From positions 744,001-808,000 of the forward strand of contig NZ_CP006019.1 in NCBI RefSeq assembly GCF_000725425.1: a stretch of DNA of 64,000 bases, given 5' to 3'. Of this stretch, positions 38,171 to 47,535 are shown in pieces. Under the pieces are notes generated by a model that was given only the letters and a program-made list of their open reading frames with translations, ran no database searches and was not told the origin of the DNA. This DNA comes from Palaeococcus pacificus DY20341 (GTDB lineage: Archaea; Methanobacteriota_B; Thermococci; Thermococcales; Thermococcaceae). Position 1 is the first letter of the stretch. The number at the start of each line of letters is the position of its first letter. The position numbers and the translations under genes are program-made.

Positions 38171-39187
38171 ATGAGGAAGCGTGGTGCGGTTGGTATTGGC
38201 ACCCTGATTGTGTTTATTGCTATGGTTCTAGTGGCGGCAGTGGCGGCGGCAGTTCTTATTAACACGAGTGGTTATTTGCAGCAGAGGGCAGAATCTACTG
38301 GAAGACAGACGACAAAGGAAGTAGCAACAGGACTACAAATCGACAAAGTAGTAGGACGCATATCAGGGAACAAGATTGACAAAATGGGAATATACATTTC
38401 ACTTCAAGCCGGTGGTGAGCCAATAGATCTGAGCCAAACAAAATTAGTGTTGAATGATCAAAAGAAACTTGCTATATTAGAGTACAAGGACTTTACAAGA
38501 GTCAAAATCTCCCCAGATATGGATGGAAAGATATTCAATACAACACTCGTAGGTACCAGTCAAAACGTTACTTATAACTCAGCAAGTGGAGATACTATTA
38601 GCTTAACTGTAAGCGGAACATTAGAGCAAGATTCAAATGGTAACTACGTTGGTACTCTAACAGTAACTGGTGGAAGCCTTAACACAACTTCAGCCAACAA
38701 CGCTAACTTCACAATTTCAAGTGGATACCTTGAGGTTACAGGAAACAGCGGCAATAACATCATAATTACCTCAGGATATTTGGCTACAAACACTGGTAAA
38801 ACATTGCCTGTGAAATATGCCAATTTAACTAGTCCAAAATCACTAAGTGGAGGTAGTGTACAATTTAGTGCAGACACAATAAACAGCGGAAACATTACAA
38901 TTGCATCCATATGGAATGTTTTGGACAGTGACAATACTCACTTTGGACTAATAATTGTCCAAGACGTTGATGGATCACTGAGCGGTGATGTTCCAACAAT
39001 AACATCGGGCGACATAGCAATTATTGTAGTTGATACTAAAGCTGTCTTTTCAGATACCAGCGGAATACCAACAAGGACAACAGTGAGTGTTGAAGTTAAG
39101 CCAGAATTCGGTGCTTCAGGATTTACAGCGTTTACAACACCACCAAGCTATGGAATTGGTAACAATCAGGTCATAGAGCTTAAATGA
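38171..39187 (+). CDS. archaellin 2 (long form)
   Basis: 338 aa from ATG 38171 (GAGGTGG upstream; the GTG at 38162 overlaps that site). The signal peptide is very short, MRKRG, before AVGIGTL. The core helix is encoded by DNA identical to archaellin 1. The protein is about 120 residues longer, the excess being a Ser/Thr/Asn-rich central insert with about six N-glycosylation sequons (NTT, NVT, NFT, NLT, NIT), suggesting a large, heavily glycosylated surface domain. The end ([11 protein letters not shown]) shares a 38-nt identical stretch with archaellin 1 (39117-39154 and 38096-38133). Confidence 0.95.
   Translation: MRKRGAVGIGTLIVFIAMVLVAAVAAAVLINTSGYLQQRAESTGRQTTKEVATGLQIDKVVGRISGNKIDKMGIYISLQAGGEPIDLSQTKLVLNDQKKLAILEYKDFTRVKISPDMDGKIFNTTLVGTSQNVTYNSASGDTISLTVSGTLEQDSNGNYVGTLTVTGGSLNTTSANNANFTISSGYLEVTGNSGNNIIITSGYLATNTGKTLPVKYANLTSPKSLSGGSVQFSADTINSGNITIASIWNVLDSDNTHFGLIIVQDVDGSLSGDVPTITSGDIAIIVVDTKAVFSDTSGIPTRTTVSVEVKPEFGASGFTAFTTPPSYGIGNNQVIELK
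38183..38357 (+). repeat. 175-bp identical repeat, copy in archaellin 2
   Basis: Identical to 37525-37699, offset 658 bp. Confidence 0.95.
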
Positions 39188-39241
39188 AGTTTTCCCTTTT
39201 TAGTTTTAATTTTTAACTTTAATTTTAGAAGGTGGAGAAAA

Positions 39242-39742
39242 ATGTCCTTCGACTATCTAAAGAACAAATTCAAGAAAAAAAATTCCCAAAAGCACATAGA
39301 AGGCAGCATAGATGATGTAATCTTTGATGCTCAAGAGGGGGAAGCATCTCAAGCAAATGAAGAGAAGATTGAAGAGCTTGAGGAGAAATTGAACAATACT
39401 ATGGCTCAACTTTCAGAAGTTGAAAATGAAATTCCTAGGATTAAAATGGGAATAGATACTCTAAAAAGCCAGATACAAGAGATAAGAGGGGATATAGACA
39501 GTTTAGACAAAACAATAAAAGATGTCATGATGCTCTACGAGGTAGTTTCTGAGGAAATTAATCCTTTTAAAGACACCAGAGGGAACAATCCAATTTTAAG
39601 CGAAATTCAGGAACTGAAAGAAGCAATAGAGGAGTTAAAAACTGAAATTGCTCAAATAAAGGCGGATTTAAAGCTCATATCTACTCGTGGAGTTGATTTA
39701 GACTCTCTAATATATGATGTACTTTCGGAGGGCTACGAATGA
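39242..39742 (+). CDS. arlC: archaellum switch protein ArlC (FlaC)
   Basis: 166 aa, no membrane segment, predicted coiled coil over much of its length (EEKIEELEEKLNNTMAQLSEVENEIPR), then VMMLYEVVSEEINPF, the motif shared by FlaC/FlaD-E proteins. In Euryarchaeota ArlC, ArlD and ArlE form the cytoplasmic ring that receives the chemotaxis signal through CheF. ATG 39242 follows aaggtgg. It overlaps arlD by 4 bp (ATGA), indicating coupled translation. Confidence 0.9.
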   Translation: MSFDYLKNKFKKKNSQKHIEGSIDDVIFDAQEGEASQANEEKIEELEEKLNNTMAQLSEVENEIPRIKMGIDTLKSQIQEIRGDIDSLDKTIKDVMMLYEVVSEEINPFKDTRGNNPILSEIQELKEAIEELKTEIAQIKADLKLISTRGVDLDSLIYDVLSEGYE

Positions 39743-40560
39743 TAAGTGAAATAGAAATAGATGAAAAGCTCAAAAAATTGCAAGGAAAAGTGCCATCTAT
39801 ACTGATTAACGATTTGCGAGAGAAGTTAGTAGCTAAAATGGATGTGCTTGAGCCAAAGCAAGTTGATAAAATTATTGAGAAAGTTGTTAATAAGTATACA
39901 TCTCAATCTGATAGATTAGTTATGTTGGATAAGCGAATTGAGGAAATTGGGAGACATCTTGAAGATATTTCAAGAAATCTCGGTAGAACCTATGGAAAGA
40001 ATGAAATGTGGGGTAATGGTGGTAATGTTGTTGATAATGGGGCTTGGGGGATTGAAATAAAGGAGGAGATACCAATGGAAAAGGAGAATAGGTATATGGG
40101 AGAATCTTTTAAGGAACCGAATGACAATAGCACTATACCGGAATTCAACATTCCTAGAGAAGTTGAGTCGGTATTATTTAGTGCCCCAAAAAAGGCATAT
40201 AGGCTGGAGAAGCTACCCAATGATATGATATCAATGATGACTGCCTTTAAATGGCTGGGGTTCTTGATGGAAAAAGTTGGTGTTCAGAACCTTGAAAACG
40301 TCTTGGAGTATTACCATGAACTTGGGTGGATATCCGAAGAGGTTCTTAATGATCTTTTAAAATATGCAAAAGGAACAAAACCCCACCACAGGGAGCCTAA
40401 TTGGAAGCCGGAAGATAAACTGACAATTCAAGATCATGTAATATCACTCCTATTCCTTGAGAGATTGAGGGGGGTTAGAATTAGTAGGGAGACATTAAAC
40501 AGTCTTGAAAGAGAAATGAAACTAATAACAAGGGCAATAGAGGAGTTCTATGGAGTATAG
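39739..40560 (+). CDS. arlD: archaellum switch protein ArlD (FlaD/E)
   Basis: 273 aa cytoplasmic protein. The N-terminal third is helical, a poorly conserved Asn/Gly-rich linker follows, and the C-terminal FlaD/E domain runs from about residue 150 (KAYRLEKLPNDMISMMTAFKWLGFLMEKVG to GWISEEV). It works with ArlC in the motor's switch complex. Thermococcales have no separate ArlE, and none is seen here. The start ATG overlaps the arlC stop. Confidence 0.9.
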   Translation: MISEIEIDEKLKKLQGKVPSILINDLREKLVAKMDVLEPKQVDKIIEKVVNKYTSQSDRLVMLDKRIEEIGRHLEDISRNLGRTYGKNEMWGNGGNVVDNGAWGIEIKEEIPMEKENRYMGESFKEPNDNSTIPEFNIPREVESVLFSAPKKAYRLEKLPNDMISMMTAFKWLGFLMEKVGVQNLENVLEYYHELGWISEEVLNDLLKYAKGTKPHHREPNWKPEDKLTIQDHVISLLFLERLRGVRISRETLNSLEREMKLITRAIEEFYGV

Positions 40561-40569
40561 GGGATTAGT

Positions 40570-41064
40570 ATGGGCTTCAGTGTTTCAGCGTCTTTCGCTA
40601 TACTGATGATTTCCACTTTAATTGCGGTTTCCATACTTTATACTTCATTTGAAGAAACATACTTAGAAGTGAGTAGTTCAAAGGAAGCTCATGACAGTTT
40701 AAGCGTTATGAAACTTAACAGCCGGCTGGATATAGCAAATTGGAGCTACTTAGAAAATGGTAGTTACTACAATGTTTATTTTAATCTCACCAATGAAGGT
40801 TCACTTTTGAGGCCTAATTACTGGGATGTGCTTTACGATGGGATTATAAACTCCAATTATATCTCATTGGAAAGTCGGGAATATATGCTACCTGGTGAGA
40901 GTATTGAATTAAATGTTACTAACATTCCTAAAACTACTCAGATACATTCCATAGTTGCTACAACGGAATACGGATGCTCTTTGAAAATTAAATGGACATG
41001 GGACAACCAAACTAATCAAACTAAGCTTCTTAGTGAGTCATGGTACTGTCCTTTGGAGGGATAG
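40570..41064 (+). CDS. arlF: archaellum stator protein ArlF (FlaF)
   Basis: 164 aa. One N-terminal transmembrane helix (SASFAILMISTLIAVSILYTS) and an extracellular beta-sandwich domain with several N-glycosylation sequons. In Sulfolobus ArlF binds the S-layer and with ArlG anchors the motor in the pseudoperiplasm. ATG 40570 follows ggggatt. arlG starts 3 nt after the stop. Confidence 0.88.
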   Translation: MGFSVSASFAILMISTLIAVSILYTSFEETYLEVSSSKEAHDSLSVMKLNSRLDIANWSYLENGSYYNVYFNLTNEGSLLRPNYWDVLYDGIINSNYISLESREYMLPGESIELNVTNIPKTTQIHSIVATTEYGCSLKIKWTWDNQTNQTKLLSESWYCPLEG

Positions 41065-41066
41065 AA

Positions 41067-41531
41067 TTGGCAAGTAGAGCCATGTCAGAGCTTATATTTT
41101 TCATTGCATCAGTGTTAATAGCAAGTGTGGTAGCGGGGGCGTTATATATGACTACTCAAAATATTGCAGATGGAGTGAAGGATAAAGGCGTTTTACTTGC
41201 TCGAAGTTTAAAGATGGACTTTGCTATAATCAATGATCCTGAGAGTATTCCTCTAGTTAATGGATATTATGTGTTTTATATCAAAAATATTGGTAAAGAG
41301 AGTTTTTTATTTAATTCAAACGGTGTGACTGTGCTTATTGACGGGGAGATAGTAAGTTCTACATTTCTTTCATTTGAGAATATCGATAATCCGGGATCTG
41401 AAGTCTTAGATCCTCATGATATTGGAAAACTTCTCGTTAATTCTACCATCATAGATACGTCCTCTCAATATCATAAAATCACAATTATCTTGGTAAATGG
41501 CAAAAAAAGAAGTTTAGTATTTAAAATTTAG
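41067..41531 (+). CDS. arlG: archaellum stator protein ArlG (FlaG)
   Basis: About 154 aa from TTG 41067, 5 nt after GGAGGG; ATG 41082 is an alternative. MSELIFFIASVLIASVVAGALYMTTQN is the single membrane helix, followed by an extracellular beta-rich FlaG domain (GYYVFYIKNIGKESFLF, VTVLIDGE). Partner of ArlF in the stator. A longer frame reaching into arlF is open but unlikely to be translated. Confidence 0.88.
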   Translation: MASRAMSELIFFIASVLIASVVAGALYMTTQNIADGVKDKGVLLARSLKMDFAIINDPESIPLVNGYYVFYIKNIGKESFLFNSNGVTVLIDGEIVSSTFLSFENIDNPGSEVLDPHDIGKLLVNSTIIDTSSQYHKITIILVNGKKRSLVFKI

Positions 41532-41543
41532 GGGGCAGGGAAC

Positions 41544-42236
41544 ATGGGAATGCTAAAGATTACAATAAAAAATGATGAGCTTCACAGAAGATTGGGGGGT
41601 GGAATACCTGCGGGTACCATAGCTTTGATAGAGGGAGATACGGGCAGTGGAAAGTCTGTATTCTCTCAAAGACTTCTCTATGGCTTTTTATCGAACAATC
41701 ATTCTGTTGCATATATCTCAAGTCAATACACGACTGTTGAATTCATAAATCAAATGTATTCTTTAGGCTATGAAATTATACCATTTTTAATAAAGAAAAG
41801 GCTATCGTTTGTATCGCTTTATCCTCTTTTATCAGATATTTCTGAAGAAGAGAGATTTTTAAATAGGCTCATAAGTGAGCCGAGGATATGGGATGATCCG
41901 GAAGTTACAATAATAGACTCAATAACCCCCATAATCCGTAATAGTACTCCGACTTCCCTAAGAGCTTTTATGGAGCATATAAAAAAGCTCAGTTCTTTAG
42001 GAAAAGTGATCATACTAACAATTAATGAGAAGGACGTGGAGAGGGACATCATTCTAAAGTTAGAAACGGTTTCAACTTTGCTTATCAAGCTTGATGTTAA
42101 GGTTTTTGGCGGGGATTTAAAGAATTCTGCTAAAATTGTGAAATACAACAAAGCGCTGGGCATCTACCAAAAGATAATACCCTTTAGAGTGGAGCCTAAA
42201 GTTGGGTTTATCGTAGAAATTGCGGCGGTGGTATGA
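41544..42236 (+). CDS. arlH: archaellum ATPase-like protein ArlH (FlaH)
   Basis: 230 aa KaiC/RecA-like protein. HRRLGGGIPAGTIALIEGDTGSGKS carries Walker A at about residues 31-38, and VTIIDSITPIIR is Walker B. ArlH binds ATP without much hydrolysis and forms a ring below ArlI that controls archaellum assembly and rotation. ATG 41544 follows ggggg-cagg; ATG 41550 is possible. Its stop is 1 nt from the start of arlI. Confidence 0.93.
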   Translation: MGMLKITIKNDELHRRLGGGIPAGTIALIEGDTGSGKSVFSQRLLYGFLSNNHSVAYISSQYTTVEFINQMYSLGYEIIPFLIKKRLSFVSLYPLLSDISEEERFLNRLISEPRIWDDPEVTIIDSITPIIRNSTPTSLRAFMEHIKKLSSLGKVIILTINEKDVERDIILKLETVSTLLIKLDVKVFGGDLKNSAKIVKYNKALGIYQKIIPFRVEPKVGFIVEIAAVV

Positions 42237-42237
42237 A

Positions 42238-43863
42238 ATGGCCGAGGTTAGTGATACTTTAGATGCCGCGATGCTTAGGAATCCACACCTTAAGAAATAT
42301 GTCGAGACATTTGCTAAAAAGTATGGAAAATTTCCTAAATTTCATGTAAGCTTAAGTAGAGATATGAAAGATATCAAGTATCCAAATATAATATATCCGG
42401 TGGGAGATCCAATTTTTATCCATATATATGGAGATGCAAAGACTGACAGAATGTACATCGTTATAGAGCCCAAAATAGAGACAAAGGATGAGGAAAAAAA
42501 GTATGATATGATAAAAGAAAAATTGCTAGAACTGGCTCCATTACAAAAAATCCCTGAGGATCCTGAAGAATTTGAGATGCTGTTGGATCTGCTTTTTGAT
42601 GAAGCTGTTAAAAAGGTAAATTCTGGGGAGGGCTTTTTAAGAAGAAAGAAAATTCAAATAAGCAAAGAGCAGCTTGATAAGTTCCGCTACTTGTTAAAGA
42701 GAGATATAATTGGAATAGGTCCGTTGGAGGCCCTTGCGAGGGATCCTTATATTGAGGATATTCATATAATAGGTGCAAATTATGTTTCACTCGTCCATAA
42801 AATCTTTGAAGCTCTTCCTACTAATATAACATTTGAGGATAATATAAAGTTGGCAGACTATTTCAAAAGCTTAAGCGAGCGTATAGGACGTCCTGTTAGT
42901 GATAAGAACCCTGTAGTTGATGGAACACTACCTGATGGCTCGCGTATAAATATCTTATACAGCCCGGATGTTAGTATAAACGGGCCCTCTGCAACAATAA
43001 GAAAGTTCTCAGCTACTCCCTTAAGCGTAGTACAACTTGTTAATTGGAACACATTCTCTGCTGAAGTTGCTGCTTACTTGTGGCTCGCTTTGGAATATGG
43101 AATGAGCATATTTGTTTGTGGTGAAACGGCGAGCGGAAAAACAACCACTTTAAATTCCATAATTCCGTTTATTAAACCTAGTGCAAAGATATATACCGCT
43201 GAGGACACTCCAGAAGTTATTGTTCCTCATCCAACATGGCAAAGATTAACTACCAGAGAAAGAGGGCCTGAAGACTCAAGAGTTACGCTTTTTGATCTCT
43301 TGAGAGCTGCATTGAGATCGAGACCAAACTATATCATCGTAGGTGAGATTAGAGGTGCAGAAGGTGCCATAGCATTCCAAGCTATGCAAACTGGTCACCC
43401 AGTAATGAGTACTTTCCACGCAGGAGATATTAAAAAGATGATACAAAGATTTACAGGAAGTCCAATTAATGTTCCTGTTACTTTTATAGACAACCTGAAT
43501 ATTGCACTCTTCCAGCAAGCAGTTTATGTAAGAGGGAAATTCCTCAGAAGAGTTGTGAGTGTTGTAGAAATCGAAGGGTATTACGAAGAAATTGGTGGAG
43601 TCGCTACAAGAAACGTGTTTGAGTGGGATCCAGTAAGTGATAGACACGTATTTAGAGGAATGAACAACTCTTATATCCTAGAGAGAAAAATTGCGGAAGT
43701 AGCTGGCTATGAGGATCCTAAGGATATCTATAATGAATTGTTTTTGAGAGCAAGGATAATCCAAAGAATGATAGAGTTGGGCATTATGGACTACTGGAGT
43801 GTCTATCGGGAGATAAAGAACTTTTATGAGAAAGGAATTCAGGGTTTAAGCTTTAGAATATGA
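42238..43863 (+). CDS. arlI: archaellum motor ATPase ArlI (FlaI)
   Basis: 541 aa GspE/VirB11-type hexameric ATPase that powers both filament assembly and rotation. CGETASGKTTTLNS is Walker A, PNYIIVGEIRGAE Walker B, MQTGHPVMSTFHAG the His box, and RPVSDKNPVVDGTLPDGSRIN the conserved N-terminal-domain motif. ATG 42238 follows ggtggt just after the arlH stop; the upstream ATG at 42220 lies within arlH. Flanked by arlH and arlJ as in all archaellum operons. Confidence 0.95.
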   Translation: MAEVSDTLDAAMLRNPHLKKYVETFAKKYGKFPKFHVSLSRDMKDIKYPNIIYPVGDPIFIHIYGDAKTDRMYIVIEPKIETKDEEKKYDMIKEKLLELAPLQKIPEDPEEFEMLLDLLFDEAVKKVNSGEGFLRRKKIQISKEQLDKFRYLLKRDIIGIGPLEALARDPYIEDIHIIGANYVSLVHKIFEALPTNITFEDNIKLADYFKSLSERIGRPVSDKNPVVDGTLPDGSRINILYSPDVSINGPSATIRKFSATPLSVVQLVNWNTFSAEVAAYLWLALEYGMSIFVCGETASGKTTTLNSIIPFIKPSAKIYTAEDTPEVIVPHPTWQRLTTRERGPEDSRVTLFDLLRAALRSRPNYIIVGEIRGAEGAIAFQAMQTGHPVMSTFHAGDIKKMIQRFTGSPINVPVTFIDNLNIALFQQAVYVRGKFLRRVVSVVEIEGYYEEIGGVATRNVFEWDPVSDRHVFRGMNNSYILERKIAEVAGYEDPKDIYNELFLRARIIQRMIELGIMDYWSVYREIKNFYEKGIQGLSFRI

Positions 43864-43873
43864 GGTGTTTAGT

Positions 43874-45580
43874 GTGAAAAATGGGGCAAGTATCTTTGTA
43901 AAAGCGGATTTGAACATGAAGGATTATCTAAGGAGAATCGTGGTTCCTAATGTAGCTCTCTCTATAGTTCTCTTTATCTCCATCTCTTTTTTGATTAGGG
44001 TATATAATTTTTCACGTTTAGTCAAATTAGCGGTATATATTGTGGCTATTCTACCTGTAGTGTATGCAGCTCTTTACCCTACAGCAAAGGCTAGTTCTAA
44101 ATCAGTTCAAACAAATTCAAGGATACCCTACTTTGCCACCTATTTTGCAGTGCTATCAACAAGTGATGTTGGGAGAGAGGATTTAGTGCTTAATATTGCC
44201 TCTGAAAAGAGTCTTGAACCAATTGCAAGTGATATGAGAAAGATCTATCTTTTAATTGCAAAATTTAACACTAGTTTTCCCAAGGCATTACGTTTCCTTT
44301 CAAAAAGAACCCCAAGTAAAGTTTTCTCAGATTTTCTTGAAAGGTTGGCATACTCCCTCGATAGCGGTGTAGATCTTAAAGAGTACTTACTGCGCGAGCA
44401 AAAAACCGTGATGGATGATTACGAAACATTTTATGAGGGAGCACTTTATGACCTTGATGTGTTTAAGGAGATATATTCATCAGTTATCATTGGAGTTGTA
44501 TTTCTTGTGACGTTCATTATAATAGGACCTCTTATAACTGGCCAAAGCGTTGAAATTTTAATAATATTTTCGCTCATTGTCGTGTTGGCCATTGAAATTG
44601 GGATTTTAGTTGTTATAAAACATAGAATGCCTGAAGATAGAATATGGACTCAAAATGCTATGACATATGAAAGAAAGCAAAAAATGATAAGAAGTATTTT
44701 AATTTCTATTGTGGGAATTTTAATTGTATCTGTGCTTTATGTGTTAATTCTGAAGCCGAGATTTAATATTCCGATTTATCTCTCTCTGGCATTGATCGTG
44801 ACTCCTTTAGCTTATTTTGGGCGTATGCTGGATAAAGAAGAAAGCAGGATACTGATTAAGGATGAAAATTTCCCAGCGTTTATAAGAAGCTTAAGCACGT
44901 CACTGGCATCAAGTGGAGGCTCCTTAGTTTTAGTGCTTAAATATTTAAGCTCTCACGACTTTGGATCTCTAACTAAAGACATAAAGAACTTATACAATAG
45001 AATGGCTCTTAGAGTAAGCGATATGGGTGCTTGGAGGCACTTTAATGCTGATACTGGCAGCTGGTTGATTAGTATGTTTTCAGAGATATTTAGAAAGAGT
45101 ATACGGCTTGGAGCGGAGCCGGAATATGTTGGTTTGGTAATCTCAAGAAATTTTGAAAGACTCATAAGACTTAGAAGGAGAAGAACACAGAGTGTTTCGA
45201 GTTTTAAGGGTGTTATTTTTGGAATTACAGCCGCATTTGCGTTTTCTTTAATGACAGCATTACAAATTGTTGAGTACATAAATAACATATTCTCAAATGT
45301 GCAGGTTCAAGGGGAATTTTTAACAAGCATACTCTTCCTACCATCTGAGCAGAGCCTTGTTCTTACTAGTTATGTAATTATCTTGATTATTACAATTCAC
45401 TCACTCATGTCTTCTATTGCAATAAAGTTTGCAGATGGAGGCCATATTGGCATTTCGGTATATTACTTTGTAGTCTTAATGTGGATCTCTGCAATTAGTA
45501 TGTTTTTGGGTGAGCATATTATAAGTAAGATGATACGCACGGGAAGTATGGTCCTTCCGATAATGGAGGTGATGACATGA
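43874..45580 (+). CDS. arlJ: archaellum platform membrane protein ArlJ (FlaJ)
   Basis: 568 aa from GTG 43874, 6 nt after GAGGTG (GTG 43865 lies in that site). Seven to nine hydrophobic helices; two GspF/TadC-like cytoplasmic domains, for example NTSFPKALRFLSKRTPSKVFSDFLERLAYSLDSG with its conserved Phe/Leu pattern. It is the membrane platform on which ArlI acts. The stop overlaps the next gene's ATG (ATGA). Confidence 0.93.
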   Translation: MKNGASIFVKADLNMKDYLRRIVVPNVALSIVLFISISFLIRVYNFSRLVKLAVYIVAILPVVYAALYPTAKASSKSVQTNSRIPYFATYFAVLSTSDVGREDLVLNIASEKSLEPIASDMRKIYLLIAKFNTSFPKALRFLSKRTPSKVFSDFLERLAYSLDSGVDLKEYLLREQKTVMDDYETFYEGALYDLDVFKEIYSSVIIGVVFLVTFIIIGPLITGQSVEILIIFSLIVVLAIEIGILVVIKHRMPEDRIWTQNAMTYERKQKMIRSILISIVGILIVSVLYVLILKPRFNIPIYLSLALIVTPLAYFGRMLDKEESRILIKDENFPAFIRSLSTSLASSGGSLVLVLKYLSSHDFGSLTKDIKNLYNRMALRVSDMGAWRHFNADTGSWLISMFSEIFRKSIRLGAEPEYVGLVISRNFERLIRLRRRRTQSVSSFKGVIFGITAAFAFSLMTALQIVEYINNIFSNVQVQGEFLTSILFLPSEQSLVLTSYVIILIITIHSLMSSIAIKFADGGHIGISVYYFVVLMWISAISMFLGEHIISKMIRTGSMVLPIMEVMT

Positions 45581-47535
45581 AAGAAAAATTTTTATTAATG
45601 ATTTTGTTTCTTGTAGTTATTTCTCAATCGGTCTACGCTGATTCCACGATTTCCGGATGGATTTTAGTTCCAGATAGCGTTAAACTTGGAGACTATTCAA
45701 TAGAGATTAATGATATCTCTATCACAAAGGGAGAAGTATTTGCAATTTTTGAAGGCAAAGGAATGCATAGGGAATATGTAATACCCGTGGGAAAGGAGAT
45801 AAAAGCAGATAACATTAGTTTAACGTACTGGAAACTGATAAGTGGAGAACGTACCTATATATTAACTACTATTCATTTTCCATATCTCCTTGAGGGGCAG
45901 TCTATAAGTTTTGGTGAATATCAGATACTACTATTTTCAACTAATGAAAACAAAACTTCACTTAGAGTTTATGGAAAAGAAGAGAGTAAAGATTTAACAG
46001 TAAAAAGTGGTGAAAGCATCAAATTTGAAAATCTTGAGATTTCTGCAGTTTCAAGACCCGAAATTTTCAACGGATTTCTTATTAAAGATGAAGAATATAG
46101 AATAGGGGACTGGAAGTTGAAGTTTATTGATTACAACGTAACAAATGAGAACGGCACCTTAATAGAGAGGGCAAAAATCGAAATAAATGGTAATACTTTT
46201 GAACTGAAAAAAGGCCAAACTGTGGAAGCTGATGGAGGCATTCTTACAATTGATGACTTTATTGGTGAAAAATACTTAAAGGTGCATTTTGTGATTAAAG
46301 GAGCGTATCTACACATCAATGTGCTTCCAGATTATCATATAAGCCTAAGTGTGGGTAAAACTACAAAACTTGGCCCATATCTTGTTAACGTGGAGAATGT
46401 GTTTGGAAATGAGGCTTACATTTCGATACTCAATCCTTGTGGAAAACCTATCAACAGTGCTTTACTAGTCCCTAACACTATTGGAGCAGGTCTCTATTAT
46501 AATGGCTTGGTAATTGGAGTGCTAAATATCTCTTCAGGCGAAGAAAGAAAAGTAGAACTGATAGGGTTCCTAAATGAAAAAGATGTGCCTAAATTGGAAG
46601 AATATGCATTGTTAAACATCACTCTTTTGGCACCAAAGAATGTTAATCAATACGAGCGCTTCACATCTTACATTTACTTAAAAAATGATGGTAAGGTTGA
46701 CTTAAATTTCCTTCAAATAACTCCTGTTCTTTCCCAGGATTTTGAGATAGTAGGAACTTATCCAACTTTCTTAGAGGAACTTAAAGTAGGGGAGACTCAA
46801 AAAATTCCCATAGAGCTAAAAGCTTTGAAAGGAGGCTCACTTTACCTTGGACAGATAAAAGTTAGCGCTTATGCCCAATTCGAGCTGGCATGCAAAGGAT
46901 TCGAGAAAATTGAATTTACGTCAAATGAGGATTGGATAAATGTGAATGAGTATAAGCCTAAGTATGTCACCGTAATCAATACAGCTGATGGAAAAGTAGG
47001 GGATAAAATAAAAGTCAATGTGACAGTTAGAAGCTTTTCGAACTTTGATGTTCCATTCACTTTATCCGTTGCTTTACCCAAAGAATTTGCTATCTATACC
47101 ACAGACTTTACAAAAATTAACGGGAATATTCTTTATGTTACCGATACTTTATCCACGAATTCGTCAAAGACCTATACATTCACAATGATTCCTAATAAAG
47201 TTGGGGAGTTTACAATAGAGACTTCCTTGGAGTCTAAGGGGAACTTCTTTAAAAATCACACTACATTTAAAGTTTATCCCAACAATCCATCGACAAACTC
47301 TCCATCTAGTACAGCCACGCCTACATCTAATTCCTCTAAAATTTCAACTACTACAATTACGCAGACGATGGAAAAAACTACAACTGTGTCAAAAATAGTT
47401 GTTCAAAATACTACCGTTGTTCCATTGAAATCGAAGCTTTTATTTAGTGGAGGAGGCTTTGTAAGTGGTGTAGCATTTATACTCTTACTAGCTTACATTG
47501 CTGCCAAACTAGAAGAACGGAGGGAGAAGTCATGA
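45577..47535 (+). CDS. secreted membrane-anchored protein of unknown function in the archaellum operon
   Basis: 652 aa. Residues 1-21 (MKEKFLLMILFLVVISQSVYA) are a Sec signal peptide. About 550 residues of beta-rich sequence follow; the stretch ITLLAPKNVNQYERF to about residue 450 and PKYVTVINTADGKVGDKI onward look like CARDB/NEW3-type Ig-like domains. A Ser/Thr/Pro-rich, probably O-glycosylated stalk (about 575-615) leads to one C-terminal membrane helix (SGGGFVSGVAFILLLAYIAA) and the charged tail EERREKS. I do not recognise a named family. It is translationally coupled to arlJ (ATGA) and cheF (4-bp overlap), so an envelope role in archaellum anchoring is inferred. Confidence 0.8.
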   Translation: MKEKFLLMILFLVVISQSVYADSTISGWILVPDSVKLGDYSIEINDISITKGEVFAIFEGKGMHREYVIPVGKEIKADNISLTYWKLISGERTYILTTIHFPYLLEGQSISFGEYQILLFSTNENKTSLRVYGKEESKDLTVKSGESIKFENLEISAVSRPEIFNGFLIKDEEYRIGDWKLKFIDYNVTNENGTLIERAKIEINGNTFELKKGQTVEADGGILTIDDFIGEKYLKVHFVIKGAYLHINVLPDYHISLSVGKTTKLGPYLVNVENVFGNEAYISILNPCGKPINSALLVPNTIGAGLYYNGLVIGVLNISSGEERKVELIGFLNEKDVPKLEEYALLNITLLAPKNVNQYERFTSYIYLKNDGKVDLNFLQITPVLSQDFEIVGTYPTFLEELKVGETQKIPIELKALKGGSLYLGQIKVSAYAQFELACKGFEKIEFTSNEDWINVNEYKPKYVTVINTADGKVGDKIKVNVTVRSFSNFDVPFTLSVALPKEFAIYTTDFTKINGNILYVTDTLSTNSSKTYTFTMIPNKVGEFTIETSLESKGNFFKNHTTFKVYPNNPSTNSPSSTATPTSNSSKISTTTITQTMEKTTTVSKIVVQNTTVVPLKSKLLFSGGGFVSGVAFILLLAYIAAKLEERREKS

